Assembly (NCBI GenBank): GCA_038142205.1
Contig: JAYQJO010000001.1
Location: 2,418,001-2,482,000, forward strand
Reading direction: 5' to 3'
From: UBA7359 sp038142205
Lineage (GTDB): Bacteria > Pseudomonadota > Gammaproteobacteria > Eutrophobiales > Eutrophobiaceae
Length of the DNA stretch: 64,000 nt
Shown: in pieces, positions 37,084 through 46,374 of the stretch
Layout: the number at the start of each line of letters is the position of its first letter
Position numbering within the stretch: the first letter of the stretch is position 1
The notes under the pieces: generated by a model
The model's input: only the letters and a program-made list of their open reading frames with translations
The model's database searches: none
Told to the model about the DNA's origin: nothing
Position numbers and translations under genes: made by a program

Positions 37084-37812
37084 ATGAAAAAGAAGCAGCT
37101 AAACAGCCAAACAGCTTACGAGCATAATGCGCATGGTTCTGTATCTGATGCACAATTAAAAAAGCATGGTTGGTCTGTTGAGATTAACCGCATGATTGAA
37201 CAGCGCTATGCTTTCCTGGCTTTGCAATATGAAGAAAACGGTTATTTGTTCCGCGGTATGGGCGCGGCTTTGCTAGATGCAATACTCAGTGGGCAGTTTT
37301 GGCACTATGCTGGGGATGATAGAGGAAACCATCTTGAACAAGAATTGGGTATTTTATTTGTCTCACAAGATTTTTCTGATGCCTTAACGGTATCTCGATT
37401 GTGGGAAACACAATCAGATGCTTGTATTGTTATATTTAAAAGTAAAATTTTTAATAACGCGTTAACTAATAAAAATGCAGCAATGATGGCAACCGCTGAA
37501 CCGGGTGTTATTTTTAAATACCCTTTTTTATGTCATGCATTATCTCTATCAGATATTGACAATATCATTGTGTCTTCTGAGTTTTTAGCTAAATTAAGCG
37601 ATAATGACATATTAAGAAAGCTTGATAAGACTGAACATGCTCGACTCTTATCAAGTTTTAATCAACTCCAAAATGAAAACAAAATAATTCAAGTGGATAT
37701 AAAGTCGTTAGGTTTTGAACGTACTGCTGTTGAAAAAGAAGTATTACGATCTTTATTTAAAATGAAAATTGAAGGCGCAAAAACAGTTAAAAGTGATTTA
37801 AAGCCGGCCTAA
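37084..37812 (+). CDS. Hypothetical protein, possible ADP-ribosyltransferase-like fold
   Basis: This 242-aa cytoplasmic protein is not matched to a named family. The order of candidate residues resembles R-S-E type ADP-ribosyltransferases: YLFRGMG with Arg57, LFVSQDFSDAL with Ser94, and DNIIVSSEFL with Glu166. The strand-rich middle (SDACIVIFKSKIF and LSLSDIDNIIVSSEF) fits. Against this, spacing and flanks are not diagnostic, and a structural prediction would be needed. It stands alone between a divergent diguanylate cyclase gene and convergent cysQ. Confidence 0.5.
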   Translation: MKKKQLNSQTAYEHNAHGSVSDAQLKKHGWSVEINRMIEQRYAFLALQYEENGYLFRGMGAALLDAILSGQFWHYAGDDRGNHLEQELGILFVSQDFSDALTVSRLWETQSDACIVIFKSKIFNNALTNKNAAMMATAEPGVIFKYPFLCHALSLSDIDNIIVSSEFLAKLSDNDILRKLDKTEHARLLSSFNQLQNENKIIQVDIKSLGFERTAVEKEVLRSLFKMKIEGAKTVKSDLKPA

Positions 37813-37813
37813 T

Positions 37814-38622
37814 TTAAAGAAACTGAGACCAGTTAAATTCTTTATCAGCGATAACAAGAAACGAGGGATTAAGTAGCGATTCTTTTGTGTTGTATTCCAG
37901 TGTTTTAAAATTGGTATCTACGACTATGGCTCCTGCTTCTTCAACAATACATTGTGCGGCGGCTGAATCCCATTCGGAGGTTGGGCCAAAGCGTGGATAA
38001 ATATCAGCAAGGCCTTCAGCAACCAAACAGAATTTTAATGAGCTCCCTATTGCAAGGGTTTCAGGGTTATCCAGTTTTTCTATTAAATCACGTTGTTGTT
38101 GATTACCATGAGAACGACTGCCGGCAATAGTAATGTTTTTTAGCGTGGTTTTTCTGGCTGAAATTCTTTCTACTTCTTGTTCAGGTTTATGTTTGTAAGC
38201 ACCGTTATTTAACGATGCATAGTAGGTCGTTCCTGAAACTGGGATATGAATCACGCCGAGAATGGACTTTTGTTTTTCAATTAAAGCGATATTTACCGAG
38301 AATTCTCCATTTCGTTTCACGAACTCTCTTGTTCCATCTAGGGGTCAATAAGCCAATACTGTTCCCAGCTTTGGCGTTCTGCGAAACTGATTTCGGAGGA
38401 TTCTTCTGACAGAAGAGGCGTGTTTGGCGTGAGTTTTTTAAGTGCCTGGCAAATTGTATTATGCGCAGCCATATCAGCAGCAGTAAGTGGTGAGTTATCT
38501 TCTTTATTCTCTACAGAAAAGTCTGTCTCATAAACTTCCAGTATTTTATTTCCGGCTTCTTTTGAAATTATAATAATTTCTTCTGTCAGTTTGTTCAGAT
38601 CTTGATGTTTAATTTCATTCAT
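37814..38622 (-). CDS. cysQ: 3'(2'),5'-bisphosphate nucleotidase CysQ (frameshifted in this sequence)
   Basis: Hydrolyses 3'-phosphoadenosine 5'-phosphate in sulfur metabolism. The inositol-monophosphatase-like fold shows SPLTAADMAAHNTICQAL, LLSEESSEI with metal-binding acids, and the core motif IDPLDGTREF. The last motif is split at a G4 run on the plus strand (38341-38344). One added base joins WLIDP to LDGTREFVKRNGEF. The second half has TSEWDSAAAQCIVEEAGA, the second conserved motif. The product would be about 269 aa, normal for CysQ. I interpret this as a base error. Confidence 0.9.
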
Positions 38623-38681
38623 TGTACTGGCTTTGATATCCTTAGGCTTTCTATAATCTATTCTACCTATCTTTAGCTAAC

Positions 38682-39344
38682 ATGAAAGACGACATTAATT
38701 GGCAATCCATTAAAACCATTTTGCTGGATATGGATGGCACTTTACTGGATTTACACTTTGATAATTATTTTTGGCAGGAATATTTACCTGTTCATTGGGG
38801 CAAGTTGAACAACATGGAGGTAGATGAAGCTAAAGCGCAATTAAAAGAATGGTATTCGAAAGAGGCAGGAACTTTGTCATGGTACTGTCTTGATTTCTGG
38901 ACAGATAGACTTGAGTTTAATGTGCTTGAATTGAAAGCCGACGTAGAACATTTAATACAGTATCGTCCCCATGCTGAAACTTTTCTGGATCAACTGAGCG
39001 CAGATTCAAAGTATTCAGTCATTATGGTTACAAATGCACATGAAGACTTGATTAAGATGAAAGCCGATAAAACCGGAATAGATAGTTTCTTTGATGAGAT
39101 AGTGAGTTCTCATGCCATTGGTCATGCGAAAGAAGCACAAGAGTTTTGGATTAAACTTCGATCAAACTATCCATTTGATCCTGATGAAACATTGTTGATT
39201 GATGATAATTTAACAGTATTAAGGGCGGCGAGAGAGTTTGGTATAAAAAATTTACTGACAATATCAAAACCAGACAGTAAACATGACCATCAGGATCCAG
39301 AGGAATTTCAGGCAATAGATTCTTTTAAAGATATTATATTTTAG
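38682..39344 (+). CDS. yrfG: GMP/IMP 5'-nucleotidase YrfG (HAD superfamily)
   Basis: This 220-aa HAD hydrolase has motif I LLDMDGTLLDLHFDNYFW, a cap region, motif II MVTNAHEDL, and motif IV TLLIDDNLTVLRAA. The extended LHFDNYFWQEYLPVHWG stretch is specific to the YrfG group. It is divergent from cysQ and overlaps the end of trmB by 11 bp. Confidence 0.9.
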   Translation: MKDDINWQSIKTILLDMDGTLLDLHFDNYFWQEYLPVHWGKLNNMEVDEAKAQLKEWYSKEAGTLSWYCLDFWTDRLEFNVLELKADVEHLIQYRPHAETFLDQLSADSKYSVIMVTNAHEDLIKMKADKTGIDSFFDEIVSSHAIGHAKEAQEFWIKLRSNYPFDPDETLLIDDNLTVLRAAREFGIKNLLTISKPDSKHDHQDPEEFQAIDSFKDIIF

Positions 39345-40041
39345 CGGGCATGTTTAAAGCATAGCAAAAATCCCAAACATGATGTTCCAGTTTTAATCCG
39401 CGTGTTTCGTATTTTGTCTGGGTTCGCCAATCAGGCCGTGGTGCAATTTTTTCATTGCTACTCAAGCTTAGTAGCCCATCATCTTGATTGCATAGCTCTT
39501 GAATATGTTCAGCATAATTCTCCCAGTCTGTAGCAATATGTAGCCGGCCATTTAGTGTTAACTTTTTTTTCAATAGCTCAAGTAAAGTTTTGTTTATCAA
39601 TCGGCGTTTATGATGTTTTTCTTTGGCCAGGGATCGGAAAAAAATAAATACCTGACTTAAACAACGATCCGGAATTTGTTTTTGTAAAACTTCAATAACG
39701 TCGTGATTAATAATCCTTATATTATTCAGCTCTTTTGACACTATAGAGTTTAATAATCTACCTACCCCGGGTTTATGTACTTCGATAGCAAGATAATTAT
39801 TTTCCGGACGCGTTTTTGCATGATGAAATGTCGTATCACCGGTGCCAACACCAATATCCATGATTACCGGCGCATGACGATTAAAGACTGAATGTAAATC
39901 GATTAATTTATCGTTGAAATCAATACCCAATTTATCCCAGTAGTTTTTGAGCGCTAACTCTTGTGCTTTTGTTAGTCGACTTTCTCGCTTAACAAAACTA
40001 CGAATCGTTCTATTTTTAAATTCAGTGTTGTTATCGTTCAA
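39334..40041 (-). CDS. trmB: tRNA (guanine-46-N7)-methyltransferase TrmB, motif locally garbled
   Basis: Makes m7G46 in tRNA. The protein is 235 aa, with motif I VIMDIGVGTGDTTFHHA, the NYLAIEVHKPGVGRLL segment and the C-terminal TKYETRGLKLEHHVWDF. The catalytic PDPW region should read close to FFPDPWPKK, but here reads FFRSLAKEKHHKRR. The DNA between 39616 and 39644 gives FFPDPWPKKKHHKRR when one base is added to each of three short runs (A7, G2 and T5 on the plus strand). The overall frame is kept because the three changes sum to one codon. The change is thus almost certainly sequencing error. Confidence 0.9.
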   Translation of the reverse strand: MNDNNTEFKNRTIRSFVKRESRLTKAQELALKNYWDKLGIDFNDKLIDLHSVFNRHAPVIMDIGVGTGDTTFHHAKTRPENNYLAIEVHKPGVGRLLNSIVSKELNNIRIINHDVIEVLQKQIPDRCLSQVFIFFRSLAKEKHHKRRLINKTLLELLKKKLTLNGRLHIATDWENYAEHIQELCNQDDGLLSLSSNEKIAPRPDWRTQTKYETRGLKLEHHVWDFCYALNMPAKI

Positions 40042-40069
40042 AAAGTACTTACTTCTAGTTGCTATGAAA

Positions 40070-40861
40070 TTAAAAGAACTGTCCGTCTATTGGGGAAGAA
40101 GCACTGGCATAAGCACGTTTCGGCATGCGCCCGGCAAGGAAAGCTTCGCGTCCTGCTTCGATACCTTTTTTCATTGCGCTTGCCATTAATACAGGATCTT
40201 TAGCTTCGGCAATAGCTGTATTCATTAACACACCATCACAGCCCAGTTCCATTGCAATAGCGGCGTCTGAAGCTGTTCCAACACCAGCATCAACAATAAT
40301 GGGTACGGATGCGTTTTCAATAATGGTACGTATGTTATAGGGGTTGCGAATACCCAAGCCTGAACCAATTGGTGCGGCAAGTGGCATTACCGCGACACAG
40401 CCCATTTCTTCAAAACGTTTCGCCATAATTGGATCGTCAGTGGTGTAGACCATAACCTTAAAGTTATCATCAACAAGCTGTTGAGCAGCATCTAATGTTT
40501 GCGGTATATCTGGGAAAAGTGTTTTTTTATCACCCAGTACTTCAAGTTTTACCAGATCGTGTCCATCTAGTAATTCACGCGCTAGTTTACAGGTTCTAAC
40601 TGCAGACTCTGCATCGTAACATCCGGCAGTATTGGGTAAGAGCGTGTATTTATCAGGCGTTATGAAATCAAGTAAATTTGGCTCGTCTTTATCTTGTCCA
40701 ATGTTGACCCGGCGTATTGCAACGGTAACAATTTCAGCGCCACTGGTCTCAATTGCATTTTTTGTTTCTATAAAGTCTTTGTACTTGCCTGTACCGACTA
40801 ATAAACGAGAGCTGTAATTAACACCAGCGATATTAAGATAATTTTTTTTTGAATCAGACAT
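40070..40861 (-). CDS. thiG: Thiazole synthase ThiG
   Basis: This 263-aa TIM barrel forms the thiazole ring of thiamine from ThiS-thiocarboxylate, deoxyxylulose-5-phosphate and iminoglycine. Signatures are SRLLVGTGKYKDF at the start, EIVTVAIRRVNIG, LEVLGDKKTLFPD with the Schiff-base Lys region, and VIVDAGVGTASDAAIAMELG. The gene is encoded 21 bp downstream of thiS on the minus strand. The rest of the thiazole pathway is not in the window. Confidence 0.96.
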   Translation of the reverse strand: MSDSKKNYLNIAGVNYSSRLLVGTGKYKDFIETKNAIETSGAEIVTVAIRRVNIGQDKDEPNLLDFITPDKYTLLPNTAGCYDAESAVRTCKLARELLDGHDLVKLEVLGDKKTLFPDIPQTLDAAQQLVDDNFKVMVYTTDDPIMAKRFEEMGCVAVMPLAAPIGSGLGIRNPYNIRTIIENASVPIIVDAGVGTASDAAIAMELGCDGVLMNTAIAEAKDPVLMASAMKKGIEAGREAFLAGRMPKRAYASASSPIDGQFF

Positions 40862-40882
40862 AATAATTAAATTTTAATAAAA

Positions 40883-41080
40883 CTAGCCGCCACCAATAGC
40901 TTGTACGATTTCTACTTTATCATTTGGTTGCAGTTGAGTGTTTGTAAATTCACTACGAGGCACGATGGTTTGATTTACTTCAATGGCAAATTTACCTTCT
41001 AATTGAAGAGTATCGACAAGCTTATCAATACTACAGGCTTGTTCTAATGCGTATGATTCGCCATTAAGTATAACTTCCAT
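40883..41080 (-). CDS. thiS: Sulfur carrier protein ThiS
   Basis: This 65-aa ubiquitin-like sulfur carrier begins MEVILNGESY and ends with the C-terminal IGGG needed for thiocarboxylation. Internal FAIEVNQTIVPRSEF is characteristic. It is immediately upstream of thiG in the same direction. Confidence 0.96.
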   Translation of the reverse strand: MEVILNGESYALEQACSIDKLVDTLQLEGKFAIEVNQTIVPRSEFTNTQLQPNDKVEIVQAIGGG

Positions 41081-41103
41081 TTGCTATGTGAGGTGTAAAT
41101 GGA

Positions 41104-42015
41104 TTAGCCGAGTTCGACTTTCATGCCTTCTCGAGCGATAAAGCATTTTAGAGAAGCATTTCGTTCTTTTATAATTTTCTGGCAGTGCTTATCGATTTCA
41201 TCTATTGCATCATCATTGTTATAGGGATCATGATGATATAGATAAAGTTCTTTAACTTCTGCATCAATCGCATAATTAACGACATCGACATAACAGGAGT
41301 GTCCCCAACCACGTTTCATCTCATAGTCCTTTGGAGTGTATTGGGCGTCATGAATCAAAATGTCAGCACCTTGAATCAATTGTAATTCATATTCATATTC
41401 TTCACGATTCATTGCTTCAAACATTTGCTGTTCTTCTTCGCTGAACTCCGTCATTTTCTGTTTTATAGACTTGTCCAGAAATTGACATTCATTATCCGAG
41501 ACGTAGATGATTGTTTGGCCGGCCGCTTTGATTTTATAACCATAGGTTATGCCGGGGTGGTGAACACCATAATAGCTCACATCAATATTGCCCCTTTTTA
41601 TTTCAGTCTCTCTTGGTTCAGTATAATTAATATTAGCCATCCAGGTTTCGGTGCCGACTGGAAATTAAGGTGCTTGCATTTGCGAATCCAGATTCTGTTT
41701 TATTTCCTGTATAGATTCACCTGGGCCAAAAAAATTGATATTCCAGTCAGGTATGAAAGCCGGGACAAAGAAAGGTAAACCGCAAATATGATCCCAGTGG
41801 TAATGTGTTAAAACTATTAGGATATCCTTAGTTTTACTTTCGGCCGCGAGTTTATTGCCGAGAGGAATAATGCCAGTTCCGGCATCACAGATAACCGTAT
41901 CGTCGCCAACGGTTACTTCAACACACGAGGTGTTGCCGCCAACTTTTAAGTGACTAGGAAATGGTGATGCATATGATCCTCGCACACCCCAAAAATGGAG
42001 ATAGGATTTTGCCAT
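41104..42015 (-). CDS. Metallo-beta-lactamase-fold hydrolase, interrupted by an in-frame TAA
   Basis: A family of MBL-fold hydrolases related to cyclic phosphate/nucleotide phosphodiesterases. The metal motif THYHWDH (His71, His73, Asp75, His76) is in the first part. The second has IYVSDNECQF, GADILIHDAQYTP and HSCYVDVVNYA, and ends with HHDPYNNDDAID. The two halves are in the same frame, separated by TAA at 41665-41667 where relatives appear to have aromatic Phe/Tyr (QAP-x-FPVGTETWM). It is a substitution, not an indel, so it is either a real nonsense mutation or a base error. It is 10 bp downstream of a response regulator gene and likely co-transcribed with it. Confidence 0.82.
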
Positions 42016-42025
42016 GCGCTATTTA

Positions 42026-42418
42026 TTAACTGTATGGGTTTTCGTTATTAATATGTTTAAGAATTATATCCGTTATTGCTCTCATTGGCATCGGTTTGGT
42101 GATAAATTCTAATGCACCAAGTTCATTTGCAATGGTCCTATCCTGCGCATAGTCTTTTGAAGTAATCATGATAACAGGCGTATCTCTGTGCAGCGGTAAT
42201 TTTCTCAATTCTTGTAAAAAGGTAAGTCCATCCTTGTCTGGCATAATAATATCCAGAAATAGTAAATCAGGCTTGTTTTCAGCTAGATATTCCATCGCAG
42301 AATGAGCTGAATCATAAGTGAATAAGTCAAGTGCAAGCTTTTCAGTGCTACGTTCAAAAAATTTACGAACGGTTGCATTATCATCAATAACAATCACTGT
42401 TTTTTTCGAATCAGTCAT
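42026..42418 (-). CDS. Single-domain response regulator (CheY-like)
   Basis: This 130-aa receiver has VIDDNATVRKFF with the acidic pair, the phospho-acceptor Asp in LLFLDIIMPDKDGLTFL, Thr in VIMITSKDYA, and Lys in FITKPMPM. It has no output domain, so it acts by protein interaction. It is between the cNMP-kinase gene upstream (about 260 bp gap) and the MBL-fold hydrolase gene downstream. No histidine kinase is adjacent. Confidence 0.92.
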   Translation of the reverse strand: MTDSKKTVIVIDDNATVRKFFERSTEKLALDLFTYDSAHSAMEYLAENKPDLLFLDIIMPDKDGLTFLQELRKLPLHRDTPVIMITSKDYAQDRTIANELGALEFITKPMPMRAITDIILKHINNENPYS

Positions 42419-42675
42419 ATTGAAACTTTGCCTAATTTCCTTTCAAGTATCCTAAACATTAGAACTTAACCTAAGACTATTGCACTAAGTTATTGATTTT
42501 TATTATTTACATCCAGTTATATAAATACTGGAATGTTCAGCTTCTAAACTATATTTCCTGATTTTTCATCAGTTTAGCTAAATTTATAAGGTAAATACTA
42601 CACTAAAATGTAATACGAACCACGTCTTATTTGTCACTTTTAGAAGACAAGTTTATTTTAAAATAGCTGCTTTTT

Positions 42676-43968
42676 TTAATTTGTTGTCTGGCTGAGAACC
42701 GAAGTTGTATCAGCTAGCCGACCAATCAGTGTCTTTACAAAGATTTTCAAGAACCGAAGTTGAGTTCCTTCTTCTGCTCTGTCCAATGTTGAAGCATTCA
42801 CTTGAATTAAGGCAACGTCGGTGTTCGCTATTACCGAAGCAGATCGCTTTGCCTTTGTTAAATAACCCATTTCACCAAAACAATCGCCTTCCTGAAGTGA
42901 ATCAATCTTTTGTCCGTTTTTTTCGACACTGACGAGTCCGGAGAGAACGATATAAAAAGAATGATCTTCTTCGCCTTCCTTAATTATACTCGTGCCTTTC
43001 GGGTAGTTGTGCCAGTCACACGCGCGAACGAGCTCCCATATATCAGCATCAGTGAAACCCTGAAAGAATCCCAGGTTTTGTACCGTTTCAAATTTATCGC
43101 GTAATGAATCCTGATTCTCTACTCTGTCGAGATCTTCAAATATTAAAGCCAGATCGGCAGCAAGATCTAAACCCATGCTGTAACGTTTATCAGCTTTCTT
43201 TTTCAGCATACGGTTTAAAGCATACTCAAGACCTTCCGGCACATCATTTCTAAACTCGCTTAACGGCGGCGGTTTTTCCGAACTTATTTTTTTAGCGATA
43301 GCGCTGAGGTTGTCGGCTTTAAAGGGGTGATGCCCTGTCAGCATTTCATACATGACGATACCTAGCGAAAAAATATCGGTATTTGTCGATATTTGCCATT
43401 CATTGATTTGTTCTGGGGACATATAAAGCGGTGAACCGAGAAAGCCATGGAACTGTGTTTCTAAAAAGTCTTCACGAATGATCATAGCGATGCTGAAATC
43501 AGCAATTTTAATATCCAGCGTATCGGTTTGCAGAATGTTATTCGGCTTTATGTCACGATGAATTATTCCTTGCCGATGTGCGTAATCAAGTGCTTTGGCT
43601 ACTTTATAAATAATCCCGACGACTTCCCTTATCGGGAGTAAGGTGTCGGGTTTGCAATAGGGGTCAAGTGTTTTTGCGTCATTGATATATTCCATCACCA
43701 GATAGCAGTTATTTCCATCAATATCTGCGTCAAAAATATTTAAAATACTGGGGTGGCTTAATACACCTGCAGCCTGAGCTTCGTTAAAAAATAACTTTTT
43801 AAAGCGCTCACCTGTTTCTTTTTCGTTTAGATATTGGGAATGCGCTAGTTTAATAGCGACTTTTCTATCGGCGAATGGGTCATGTGCTGAATAGACGGTA
43901 CCCATACTGCCTTTACCGACTTCTTCGATAATTCGATACTTACCAATTTTTTCTGGAATAGCTGACAT
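42676..43968 (-). CDS. Ser/Thr protein kinase with C-terminal cyclic nucleotide-binding domain
   Basis: The 430-aa protein is cytosolic. The kinase domain (about residues 8-270) has VGKGSMGTVYSAHD, Lys40 in VAIKLA, HRDIKPNN and the APE-like SPEQINEW. The DFG motif is changed to DFS (Asp157-Phe158-Ser159), which could alter regulation. The C-terminal domain (about 290-415) is a CAP-like cyclic nucleotide pocket: IIKEGEEDHSFYIVLSG and the phosphate-binding cassette GEMGYLTKAKRSASVIA with the Arg-Ser-Ala pattern of cAMP/cGMP binding. It is an apparent cNMP-regulated kinase. A class III cyclase is encoded at 11.4 kb. Confidence 0.9.
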   Translation of the reverse strand: MSAIPEKIGKYRIIEEVGKGSMGTVYSAHDPFADRKVAIKLAHSQYLNEKETGERFKKLFFNEAQAAGVLSHPSILNIFDADIDGNNCYLVMEYINDAKTLDPYCKPDTLLPIREVVGIIYKVAKALDYAHRQGIIHRDIKPNNILQTDTLDIKIADFSIAMIIREDFLETQFHGFLGSPLYMSPEQINEWQISTNTDIFSLGIVMYEMLTGHHPFKADNLSAIAKKISSEKPPPLSEFRNDVPEGLEYALNRMLKKKADKRYSMGLDLAADLALIFEDLDRVENQDSLRDKFETVQNLGFFQGFTDADIWELVRACDWHNYPKGTSIIKEGEEDHSFYIVLSGLVSVEKNGQKIDSLQEGDCFGEMGYLTKAKRSASVIANTDVALIQVNASTLDRAEEGTQLRFLKIFVKTLIGRLADTTSVLSQTTN

Positions 43969-43979
43969 AAATAGATTTT

Positions 43980-44573
43980 TTAAATATCTTCCATTTTTAG
44001 CTTAAGTAACATGAAGTCGAGGTCATTCGCAAGTAAACGATCTCTGGTTTGTTGTAATTTATTCGTATTTTTATATGGCCCAACACGAACACGGTGTCGA
44101 ACATCCTGACCATTAATGACAACACGCTGAATATCTGCTGTGACGCCCATTAACGCTAATTTGGCTTTAATCTCATCAGCAGATTGATATTCCTTGAAGG
44201 AACCAACCTGTAATACAAACATAGTTGGTTGCCGTTTATCATTATTTTTGGCGATAACCTCTTCTTCTTCAACGGACTCCCATTCCGAGATGTTTACTTC
44301 TTTGTTTGGAAGAATCTGATAAAAATCAAATTGGGGCTCAGGTAATTGAGCAATGCTTTCGTCGTTAACTTCTGTTGTTTTTTCTGTTACAGATTCTGAT
44401 ACTAAAAGAGTGTTATTGCTTTTGATTGTGGCATTGTGCCCATAGAAGTAAACAATAACAGCAATAAATAAACCGACTGATAAGCCGGTAAAAAAAGAAA
44501 ACACATTGCTGAACCGGTTTTTAATCGGTGCAGAGGCTTTCTTCTTTTTCATGTTTTTATAATCTCTCGGCAC
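43980..44573 (-). CDS. SPOR-domain cell division protein (FtsN-like)
   Basis: This 197-aa protein has a basic cytoplasmic start, one transmembrane helix (FSFFTGLSVGLFIAVIVYFYG), an acidic linker and a C-terminal SPOR domain (TMFVLQVGSFKEYQSADEIK and VRVGPYKNTNKLQQTRDRL), which binds denuded glycan strands at the septum. The GTG start at 44573 overlaps the argS stop. In many gammaproteobacteria an FtsN-like SPOR gene follows argS, which supports this assignment. Short for FtsN, hence the descriptive name. Confidence 0.85.
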   Translation of the reverse strand: MPRDYKNMKKKKASAPIKNRFSNVFSFFTGLSVGLFIAVIVYFYGHNATIKSNNTLLVSESVTEKTTEVNDESIAQLPEPQFDFYQILPNKEVNISEWESVEEEEVIAKNNDKRQPTMFVLQVGSFKEYQSADEIKAKLALMGVTADIQRVVINGQDVRHRVRVGPYKNTNKLQQTRDRLLANDLDFMLLKLKMEDI

Positions 44574-46295
44574 TACATTTCCTCTGGAGAACTTACGCCT
44601 AGTAGAGACAGCCCGTTCTTAATCACCTGTTTGGTCGCGGTAATTAACGTAAGTCGAGCATTTCTTATTTCATCATTATCAATTAAAAACTGACTTGTGT
44701 TGTAATAACTATGAAAATCATTTGCCAGCTCTTTCAAATAATAAACAAGCTGATGCGGTTCATAGGCTTGAGCAGCATTTTCTATTACCTCAGGATATCT
44801 GGCAAGTATAGCGAGTAACTTTATCTCATGTGGTTCTGTCAGTACTGATAAATTCGATAAAGCCTGTTGTTGGTCGTAGCTATAGGCTTTTTCCAGCATT
44901 TGTCTAAATACGCTACAAATACGGGCATGTGCATATTGTATATAGTAAACCGGATTATCATTTGATTGAGACTTTGCCAGTTCCATATCAAAGTCTAGGT
45001 GTTGTTCACTTTTGCGCATAATGTAGAAAAAGCGGGTAGCGTCTTTACCTACTTCATCCTGTAGTTCTTGCAGGGTAATAAACTCTCCTGAACGTGTCGA
45101 CATTTGCAGTTTTTCTTTACCGCGATATAGCGTGGCAAACTGTACAAGTAAGATTTCTAGTTTATCTGATGAAAGTCCCAGTGCTTGCATTGAGGCTTTT
45201 ACCCTGGCGATGTAGCCGTGATGATCAGCACCCCAGATATCGATGATTATTTCAAAACCACGTTCTACTTTATTCAAATGATAAGCTATGTCAGATGCAA
45301 AATAGGTTGCCTGCCCATTTTCTCTAACCAAAACACGATCTTTTTCATCGCCTAACTTACTGGAACGAAACCACTGTGCGCCGTCTTTGACATAGACCCA
45401 GTCATTTTCAGTTAGTTTAGCGATACATTTATTAACAATATTCTCGTTTACTAAAGAGCGTTCGGAAAACCAGTTGTCAAATTCAACACCAAAATTATTC
45501 AGATCGGTTTTAATGATTCCCAGAATATGTTCCAAACCAATAGTGAATACGGTTTGATAATGTTCATCACCAAGTTCATCAATACAATACCTGAAAAAAT
45601 TATCAATTTTTAATTCTGCATCTTCTTCTTCATACAGAGGCAACAGTTTTTCAGAAGATGTTACAAATTTATCCGCATGTTCTAAATGTAATGTGATAGC
45701 AATATCATTGATGTACGAACCTTTATATCCATTGTCCGGAAAGGGGATATCCAGACCACAATGCTGTAAATAACGTAACCAAACACTGACAGCGAGTATG
45801 TCCATTTGTCGTCCGGCATCATTAACATAATATTCACAGCTAACAACATAGCCTGCTTTTTTGAGTAAGTTAGAAATAACCGCTCCATATGCTGCCCCGC
45901 GACCGTGGCCGATATGTAATGGGCCGGTAGGGTTTGCAGAAACAAATTCAATTAAAGTGGGTGTGTTATTACCAATATTTGAGTCACCGTAGTTATCTCC
46001 CTTATTCAGAATTTCCACAATAATGGATTGGTGCGTATTTTTTTTCAGAAAGAAATTAATAAAACCTGGGCCGGCGATTTCAGTTTTTTCTATTATGTTA
46101 GATTCGGGTAAATGACTGATGATTTCCTCAGCTAACAGGCGAGGATTTTTTTGCTACTTTTGCCATAACCATGGCGATGTTCGTCGCAAAGTCACCGTGT
46201 GATGCATCGCGACTGTTTTCTACTGTTATATTGGTTTGTTCTAACTCAAGACTCTTTAAAGATTGAGTTATTAACTCCTGAATTTGTTTCTTCAC
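44573..46295 (-). CDS. argS: Arginyl-tRNA synthetase (frameshifted in this sequence)
   Basis: Charges tRNA-Arg. The class I HIGH motif is in SANPTGPLHIGHGRGAAYG, followed by the KMSK-equivalent LQMSTRSG and the DALR anticodon domain. The N-terminal domain lies in another frame from GTG 46293-46295 (AAGGA ribosome site upstream), reading KKQIQELITQSLKSLELEQ and SHGDFATNIAMVMAKVAK. The break is at a T7 run (46146-46152): removing one base, or adding two, gives VAKNPRLLAEEI and joins the halves into about 573 residues. As argS is essential, the break is a sequence error. Confidence 0.93.
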
Positions 46296-46374
46296 CGAAT
46301 ATCCTTACAACTTATGATTTTGAAAAGTGGCACATTCTAGTAGCTTTATTCGGTCAGGAGAAGCTACATTGTTT

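Noticed and set aside
42601..42675. A terminator after the cNMP-kinase gene
   Set aside because: Only short imperfect pairings (about 5 bp) were found in this AT-rich stretch, not enough to call.
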